A stretch of 11,356 nucleotides of DNA from Bacteroidota bacterium (lineage in GTDB: Bacteria; Bacteroidota; Ignavibacteria; Kryptoniales; JAKASW01), in assembly GCA_021789755.1 (NCBI GenBank), contig JAJYJD010000100.1, forward strand, positions 1 to 11,356, read 5' to 3'. A program made the position numbers and the translations under genes. Positions within the stretch are counted from its first letter, which is position 1. Every line of letters begins with the position of its first letter. This document shows positions 7,160 to 11,356 of the stretch, piece after piece. A model generated the notes under the pieces. The model had not been told where the DNA came from. It saw only the letters and a list, made by a program, of their open reading frames with translations, and ran no database searches.

Positions 7160-7918
7160 ATGTTAGAAATCAGAAATCTGCATGCATCTATCGAAGCAAA
7201 AGAAATCCTGAGAGGAATCGACCTGAAGGTAAACGTCGGCGAGGTACACGCGATCATGGGGCCTAACGGCTCCGGCAAAAGCACGCTTGCCAACGTTTTG
7301 GCGGGACGTCCGGAATACCAGGTGACTGCAGGGGAGGTCATATATGAGGGGAAAGATCTCTTGGCGATGGCACCCGAAATACGCGCAAGAGAGGGTGTTT
7401 TCCTCGCTTTTCAGTACCCTGTCGAGCTCCCGGGCGTGAACAATACGACCTTTTTGAGGGCCGCCCTCAACGAGGCACACAAACACAGAAACCAGCCCGA
7501 GGTAAGCGCGGGCGCATTCCTTGCGATGCTGAAGAAGAAGATTCAGCTCGTCGAGATGCCGGATACGCTCCTCAACCGCGCAGTCAATGAAGGTTTCTCC
7601 GGCGGAGAGAAAAAGAGAAACGAGATCCTCCAGATGGCGGTTCTCGAACCGAGACTCGCTATCCTCGACGAAACTGATTCGGGACTCGATATAGACGCGC
7701 TGAGGATTGTCGCTGGCGGCGTTAACAAGCTGCGCTCGAAAGACAACGCCATCATCGTCGTCACGCACTACCAGAGGCTGTTGAACTACATCGTCCCGGA
7801 TTTTGTCCACGTCCTCTACAACGGAAAGATCGTCAAATCCGGCGACAAGGAACTGGCGCTCGAGCTCGAGGAGAGGGGTTACGACTGGGCCAAGGATGAA
7901 GAGGTCGCCGCAAGATGA
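7160..7918 (+). CDS. sufC: Fe-S cluster assembly ATPase SufC
   Basis: A 252-residue ABC-type ATPase subunit of the SufBC2D complex; it dimerises and drives the shape change in SufB/SufD needed for cluster assembly. It is cytosolic with no membrane partner. Walker A GPNGSGKST is at 34-42, the Q-loop glutamine at 85, the signature FSGGEKKR at 146-153, Walker B LAILDE ends at E171, the D-loop SGLD follows, and the switch histidine is H203. SGGEKKR in place of the usual LSGGQ is diagnostic of SufC. I start at the ATG at 7160 (MLEIRNLHA), which matches the family N-terminus. A GTG at 7100 would add 20 residues partly encoded by a repeat tract. The ribosome-binding signal is weak, so translation may depend on other features of the long leader. 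sufD begins 14 bases after its stop. Confidence 0.97.
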   Translation: MLEIRNLHASIEAKEILRGIDLKVNVGEVHAIMGPNGSGKSTLANVLAGRPEYQVTAGEVIYEGKDLLAMAPEIRAREGVFLAFQYPVELPGVNNTTFLRAALNEAHKHRNQPEVSAGAFLAMLKKKIQLVEMPDTLLNRAVNEGFSGGEKKRNEILQMAVLEPRLAILDETDSGLDIDALRIVAGGVNKLRSKDNAIIVVTHYQRLLNYIVPDFVHVLYNGKIVKSGDKELALELEERGYDWAKDEEVAAR

Positions 7919-7931
7919 GCGCCGGAAGATA

Positions 7932-9257
7932 ATGAGTGAGACTTCCAAAATAAGAGAGTGGTACCTTTCCCTGTTCAAGGATTTTGAAAACAGGTTGAAC
8001 GGCGAAAGATCCAAACCATTGCACAAAATCCGCAGGTCTGCGATAGACAGGTTTGCCGAGCTGGACTTCCCTAATCTTCACCAGGAAGAGTGGCGTTTCA
8101 CCGATATAAGCCCGATACTGGAACACAGTTTTTCATACGCTGCAAGGCGAGACGATAAAGCTCCGTCGGCGAAGGATGTCTCGCGGTTTATGTTCGGCGG
8201 GATGCGCAGCCATACGATCGTGTTCGTGAACGGTTTCTACTCGGCCGCGCTGTCGAAGTGTCTTCAACTCCCCGGCAACCTCGCGATCGGCAGTCTCGCG
8301 GAGGCCATGAAGACGGACGACGGACAAATCAGCGGCCACATATCGAAGCAGCTCGATCTCGGGACCGATGCATTCACTGCGCTCAACACCGCGTTCACGC
8401 TTGACGGTGCGTACATAAATGTCCCCGACGGTGCAGTCGTCGAAGACCCCGTCCATATCCTCTTCATATCTACAGGAGACGAGAAACTGATCTCGCAGCC
8501 CCGCAACCTCGTAATAACCGGCGACAATTCGCAGGTCAGGTTCATCGAACATTACGCTAGCCTGAGGACCGGAGTATACTTCACAAATTCCGTCACGGAA
8601 ATCGAGGTCGGGAGAAACTCTATGGTTGACGCCGTGAAGGTACAGTCCGAGAGTGCGGAGGCATATCACGTGGCCAGCACCGTATCATCGATCGGTGCGG
8701 ACGGCAACTACGAATCGCATGCGGTCTCAAACGGCGCAAGAATATACCGGCACAACATCGACGTCAGATTGAACGGTGAAGGGGGCAACACGACCCTGGA
8801 AGGGCTTTATCTGACTCTCGGCGAACAGCTTTCTGATACCCACTCGTTGATCGACCATGCGGCTCCCCACTGCACCAGCGGCGAGCATTATAAAGGGATC
8901 CTGGACGGAAAATCGCGTGCCGTATTCAACGGAAAAATTATGGTGCGTAAGGGCGCTCAGAAAACGAACTCCTACCAGGAAAACAGAAACATAATTCTTT
9001 CAAGCGAGGCGAAGGTCGACACCAAACCGCAGCTCGAGATATTTGCCGACGATGTGAAATGTTCGCACGGTGCCACGGTCGGCCAGCTCAGCGGTGAGTC
9101 GATGTTCTATCTCAGGTCTCGCGGGATCGGCGAAGAACAGGCAAAGCTGATCCTGATTTATGCCTTTGCGAGCGATGTCCTTAAGAACATCAGGGAGGAC
9201 GCCGTCCGCAGTGAACTTGAATACGTTCTCTCGACCAGATTTCTGAAAGGAATGTAG
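7932..9257 (+). CDS. sufD: Fe-S cluster assembly protein SufD
   Basis: A 441-residue paralog and partner of SufB in the SufBC2D scaffold. The motif DDVKCSHGATVG near the C-terminus holds C377 and H379, matching C358 and H360 of E. coli SufD; the histidine is needed for cluster formation at the SufB-SufD interface. The following MFYLRSRGI block is also typical. The N-terminal helical part contains a QEEWRFTD segment, the SufD-type substrate-mimic region found in many bacteria. I start at the ATG at 7932, 14 bases after the sufC stop, because the upstream in-frame extension back to 7803 overlaps sufC and looks like low-complexity shadow translation. The GGAAG at 7924-7928 is close to the start for a ribosome-binding site, so coupling to sufC translation is likely. 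A 68-base gap follows before the next gene, where sufS would often be found. Confidence 0.96.
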   Translation: MSETSKIREWYLSLFKDFENRLNGERSKPLHKIRRSAIDRFAELDFPNLHQEEWRFTDISPILEHSFSYAARRDDKAPSAKDVSRFMFGGMRSHTIVFVNGFYSAALSKCLQLPGNLAIGSLAEAMKTDDGQISGHISKQLDLGTDAFTALNTAFTLDGAYINVPDGAVVEDPVHILFISTGDEKLISQPRNLVITGDNSQVRFIEHYASLRTGVYFTNSVTEIEVGRNSMVDAVKVQSESAEAYHVASTVSSIGADGNYESHAVSNGARIYRHNIDVRLNGEGGNTTLEGLYLTLGEQLSDTHSLIDHAAPHCTSGEHYKGILDGKSRAVFNGKIMVRKGAQKTNSYQENRNIILSSEAKVDTKPQLEIFADDVKCSHGATVGQLSGESMFYLRSRGIGEEQAKLILIYAFASDVLKNIREDAVRSELEYVLSTRFLKGM

Positions 9258-9325
9258 TGCATAGTTCGAAGGGGCGCAAGAAGCCCGAAAAACGACCAAA
9301 TGGAGCCAAAATCTGAGAGGTTGAA

Positions 9326-9646
9326 ATGGACACTTTGCAAAAGAAGGCTCTTGAAGATAAAGTGATCGATGCAATAAAGGAGTGCTATGACCCCGAAATC
9401 CCGGTGAACATCTGGGAGCTCGGGTTAATCTATGAAGTGAACATCGGAGAGGATCCTGTAGTCGACATCAAGATGACGCTCACAGCTCCCGGGTGCCCGG
9501 CGGCAAGATCGCTCCCGATCGAGGTACACGAGAGGGTCGCGCAATTGCCGGAGGTCAGCGACGTGAAGGTCGAGGTCGTTTGGGACCCGCCATGGACGCC
9601 CGAGATGATGTCGCAGGAAGCTAAACTTGAATTAGGATTTATGTGA
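9326..9646 (+). CDS. sufT: SufT/MIP18-like DUF59 iron-sulfur assembly protein
   Basis: A 106-residue DUF59 (MIP18, PaaD-like) protein, a family that helps mature or deliver Fe-S clusters to target proteins; it is called SufT when linked to suf genes. Visible hallmarks are YDPEIPVNIWELGLIY (21-36), MTLTAPGCPAA (50-60) with the conserved cysteine C57, and VWDPPWTPEMMS (85-96). The length equals the minimal single-domain form. A GAGAGG ribosome-binding site lies just upstream of the ATG. Its position after sufD on the same strand supports a role in this pathway. The exact target is unknown, and a PaaD role in phenylacetate degradation is unlikely because no paa genes are near. The symbol is assigned from context. 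Confidence 0.88.
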   Translation: MDTLQKKALEDKVIDAIKECYDPEIPVNIWELGLIYEVNIGEDPVVDIKMTLTAPGCPAARSLPIEVHERVAQLPEVSDVKVEVVWDPPWTPEMMSQEAKLELGFM

Positions 9647-9707
9647 GATGGCATCGGCAACATTTTACATGGTCTGCCATTTGACACTTAAAATAGATCG
9701 GTGACAG

Positions 9708-10184
9708 ATGAAAATTAGTGCACAGGAAGAATACGGTCTGCGCTGTCTGCTGCGCATCGGGAGCACCGAGCTTCCCGAAGGGTTGACGATACCGGACATC
9801 AGCCGGCTCGAAGGGCTCAGTCCCGCGAACGTGGCGAAACTCCTGAGAATACTCAGGCTGGGCGGTCTTATCGAGAGCGCGCGCGGTCGGTCCGGCGGAT
9901 ACAGGCTGGCAAAACCGCCCGACCAGATTGTGATAGGTGAGGTCCTTGCGGTACTCGGCGGAAGAATTTACAACCCCGCATTCTGTGACTCTCATACCGG
10001 AATGAACTCGGTGTGCAATCATATCATCGACTGTTCCATGCGATCGCTCTGGCGGGCCGTGCAGACCGCAGTAGACGTCGTCCTCGGCAGGATAACTCTC
10101 AAAGACATGCTCGGCAACGAAAAGGTTGTGACCGAACTCGTAGCTGCGTTGAACAAGGATATCGTTGAGAACCAGCTAGCCTGA
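9708..10184 (+). CDS. Rrf2-family Fe-S-responsive transcriptional regulator (IscR-like)
   Basis: A 158-residue winged-helix regulator of the Rrf2 family. The N-terminus MKISAQEEYGLRCLL is the family signature. The helix-turn-helix spans about 26-50 (LTIPDIS to LLRILR), and the wing contains GRSGGYRLAKP (60-70). The sensing loop holds three cysteines, C93, C103 and C109, with H96 and H105 between them. This is like IscR (C92, C98, C104, H107) but with a longer first spacing, so an Fe-S cluster is likely but its geometry is uncertain. It follows the DUF59 gene by 61 bases and probably shares the suf transcript. A perfect palindrome over the suf -10 box is a likely binding site, which would give feedback control of the operon by cluster supply. 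Whether it acts as IscR, SufR-type or another subgroup cannot be decided here. Confidence 0.9.
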   Translation: MKISAQEEYGLRCLLRIGSTELPEGLTIPDISRLEGLSPANVAKLLRILRLGGLIESARGRSGGYRLAKPPDQIVIGEVLAVLGGRIYNPAFCDSHTGMNSVCNHIIDCSMRSLWRAVQTAVDVVLGRITLKDMLGNEKVVTELVAALNKDIVENQLA

Positions 10185-10206
10185 CGACAGCGGGAATCAG
10201 GCTGGC
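10175..10206. terminator. Possible terminator hairpin at the end of the Rrf2 gene
   Basis: GCTAGCCTG (10175-10183) pairs with CAGGCTGGC (10198-10206) over 9 base pairs with one T-G wobble and a 14-base loop. The left arm overlaps the TGA stop codon of the Rrf2 gene. No T-tract follows; instead a second short hairpin, CTGTC-ATAATA-GACAG, occurs at 10208-10223. It may end the suf transcript, but lack of a T-tract keeps confidence low. Confidence 0.3.
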
Positions 10207-10416
10207 ACTGTCATAATAGACAGCCTTATCTCTCACTCCGGGAAGCCAATTACGCCTGCATCCAGAATGCGAAGGATCAGATCGTTTCGGGAACCGGCGA
10301 ATAGACCGGTTACCGGCCGGCTCTTGTAAGCTCATCTTGAGATTGTTCTTAAGGACACAGGATATTTCCGCTTGCGCAGCCGGATCATTGACCGCTGGAG
10401 GCCGGTTTGTCAACTC
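10185..10416. other. Convergent intergenic region between Rrf2 and namZ-like genes
   Basis: No coding sequence is supported. Besides the repeats at 10175-10223, there is a GC-rich inverted repeat GGAACCGG (10290-10297) with CCGGTT-a-CC (10306-10314), an 8-base-pair stem with one bulged base. All are candidates for transcript ends of the two converging genes, but none has a run of T on either strand. Confidence 0.5.
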
Positions 10417-11356
10417 TCAGTAAAGAAAATACTCTCCTCTTGATTCCTGGAATCTGCTCAGCCCCATTTCCCATGTTGAGGCGATCTCCCGGTAGTCGGC
10501 GCCACTTTCTACCATCTTCCTGATCCTTCTGTTGCCTGCCAGTCTGTCGAAGGCACCGTCCGCCCGAAAGGACAAATCTCCTCGATTCAAATCTCTGATC
10601 GCGCATATTACAGCCACACCGAGCTCGACGGGTTTGATGGCGTTTCTGTCAGCTACCACCACCTCAACACCGTGGCAACGCGTATCCTTAAACCTTGGGT
10701 GGGAAACGATGCTGATCTCCCTCGGAACAAAATCGGCAGGGACAAATTTCACTCCCGGCAGTCCGGCGGAATTCAGTGAATCGGCAAGCCTCATCTTATC
10801 AACAAAGGGGGCGCCTATGAATCTGAAGGGAGATGCGGTGCCCCGTCCCTCACTTATGTTCGTGCCTTCGACCAGAGCTGTGCCCGGATACACTACCGCT
10901 GTGTCGATGGTCGGGATATTCGGAGACGGCGGGAGCCAGCTAAGGCCCGTCTCGTCGTACCACATTGAACGGGAATAGTTCTCCAGTTTCAATACTTTCA
11001 TATCCAGGTCCGAAGCCAATTTCCCCAAATACTCTTTTCGAATCAGACCCGCGAGCTCGCCCGGCGTCAGGCTGTACAAAATCGGCAGTGGGAGCATACC
11101 GATAAAAGATTTCACGTCATCCTCGAGCACCGGCCCATCGATCATGCCGCCTGAAAGTACGAGCGGCCGATCAAGGAGAATAAGTTCTACACCATTCTCC
11201 GCCGCAGCCTCCATGACAAGGGTAAGCGTACTGATGTAAGTATAAAATCGCGCGCCCACATCCTGGATATCATACACAAGCGTTCGTATTCCTTCCAACA
11301 TGGACGCTTCCGGCTTGTTGTGTTCGCCGTACAACGAGAATACCTGAATACCGGTT
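10417..11356 (-). CDS. NamZ-like exo-beta-N-acetylmuramidase (DUF1343), C-terminal part
   Basis: The last 312 codons of a DUF1343/NamZ (GH171) protein. This family removes N-acetylmuramic acid from the non-reducing ends of peptidoglycan fragments, usually outside the cytoplasm, for cell-wall recovery or scavenging. The frame is open to base 11355 and reads TGIQVFSLYGEHNKP before the family motif DIQDVGARFYTY (visible residues 29-40). Other hallmarks are LDRP with GGMIDGP, PGELAG, EGTNISEGRGT (SEGRGT at 168-173), ADRNAIKP, FDRLAGN and the terminal RGEYFLY, so the C-terminus is complete. Roughly the first 80-100 residues, including any signal peptide, are outside the window. An apparent start at 11334 is a TTG inside the conserved domain and is not the true start. 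The segment usually written as RHGMT-GE is LYSLTPGE here, an unusual variant. No other peptidoglycan gene is in view. Confidence 0.92.
   Translation of the reverse strand, partial: TGIQVFSLYGEHNKPEASMLEGIRTLVYDIQDVGARFYTYISTLTLVMEAAAENGVELILLDRPLVLSGGMIDGPVLEDDVKSFIGMLPLPILYSLTPGELAGLIRKEYLGKLASDLDMKVLKLENYSRSMWYDETGLSWLPPSPNIPTIDTAVVYPGTALVEGTNISEGRGTASPFRFIGAPFVDKMRLADSLNSAGLPGVKFVPADFVPREISIVSHPRFKDTRCHGVEVVVADRNAIKPVELGVAVICAIRDLNRGDLSFRADGAFDRLAGNRRIRKMVESGADYREIASTWEMGLSRFQESRGEYFLY

Noticed and set aside
7803..7931. Upstream extension of SufD
   Set aside because: It overlaps the end of sufC in another frame and reads as serine/arginine-rich shadow sequence; the ATG at 7932 fits the family.
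7163..8026. 287-codon open frame on the minus strand
   Set aside because: It lies entirely opposite sufC and the start of sufD, whose motifs are intact; no recognisable protein.
9258..9325. Possible remnant of sufS in the sufD-sufT gap
   Set aside because: Only 68 bases with no recognisable desulfurase fragment; a weak GGC/GCC stem there is too short to interpret.
9681..9686. Perfect -35-like TTGACA before the Rrf2 gene as an independent promoter
   Set aside because: A -10 at normal spacing would fall on the Rrf2 start codon, with no room for transcription initiation upstream of the ATG.
1..11356. CRISPR arrays, tRNA or rRNA genes, insertion sequences, attachment sites
   Set aside because: Looked for by eye on both strands; no spaced direct repeats, cloverleaf-like segments, transposase motifs or terminal repeats were seen.

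Overview
The window looks like ordinary chromosomal DNA of a free-living, moderately GC-rich bacterium. No phage, plasmid, insertion-sequence, CRISPR or tRNA/rRNA signature was found. The gene families (a SufB of the Bacteroidota/Ignavibacteriota kind, a DPP5-like S9 peptidase with eight PD40-type blades, a NamZ/DUF1343 protein, an Rrf2-type suf regulator) fit the FCB group best. That placement is an inference from protein style only, because no marker gene is present.

Left block, minus strand (1-5288). Reading in the direction of transcription, a secreted S9 prolyl-oligopeptidase-family peptidase (5288-3249) is followed by a 291-base gap with two inverted repeats. Next come a small three-helix membrane protein of the DUF2721 family (2957-2469), a DEDDy 3'-5' exonuclease of the PolB-exo2 type (2422-1715) and the N-terminal half of an AddA/RecB-like UvrD-family helicase (1721-1, cut by the window edge). 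The helicase start overlaps the exonuclease stop by 7 bases and the DUF2721-exonuclease gap is only 46 bases, so these three are probably co-transcribed. The exonuclease and helicase probably act together on DNA ends.

Central block, plus strand (5566-10184). This is an iron-sulfur cluster assembly (SUF) operon: sufB, sufC, sufD, a SufT/MIP18-like DUF59 gene and an Rrf2-family regulator with three cysteines. It has no local cysteine desulfurase (sufS) or sulfur-transfer protein (sufE/sufU). The divergent region 5289-5565 contains a sigma70-like promoter whose -10 element sits inside a perfect 15-base palindrome, a good candidate operator for the Rrf2 protein encoded at the operon's end. The 148-base sufB-sufC spacer is unusual: it is largely made of two consecutive degenerate tandem-repeat tracts, with periods of 8 and 7 bases.

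Right block, minus strand (10417-11356). The C-terminal part of a NamZ-like (DUF1343) exo-beta-N-acetylmuramidase, cut at its N-terminus by the window end, lies convergent to the suf operon. The 232-base convergent gap holds several GC-rich inverted repeats but no classical T-tract terminator.

I found no clearly new system. The most useful leads are the predicted operator/regulator pair, the repeat-filled sufB-sufC spacer, the helicase-exonuclease pair, and the 3145-3191 hairpin.
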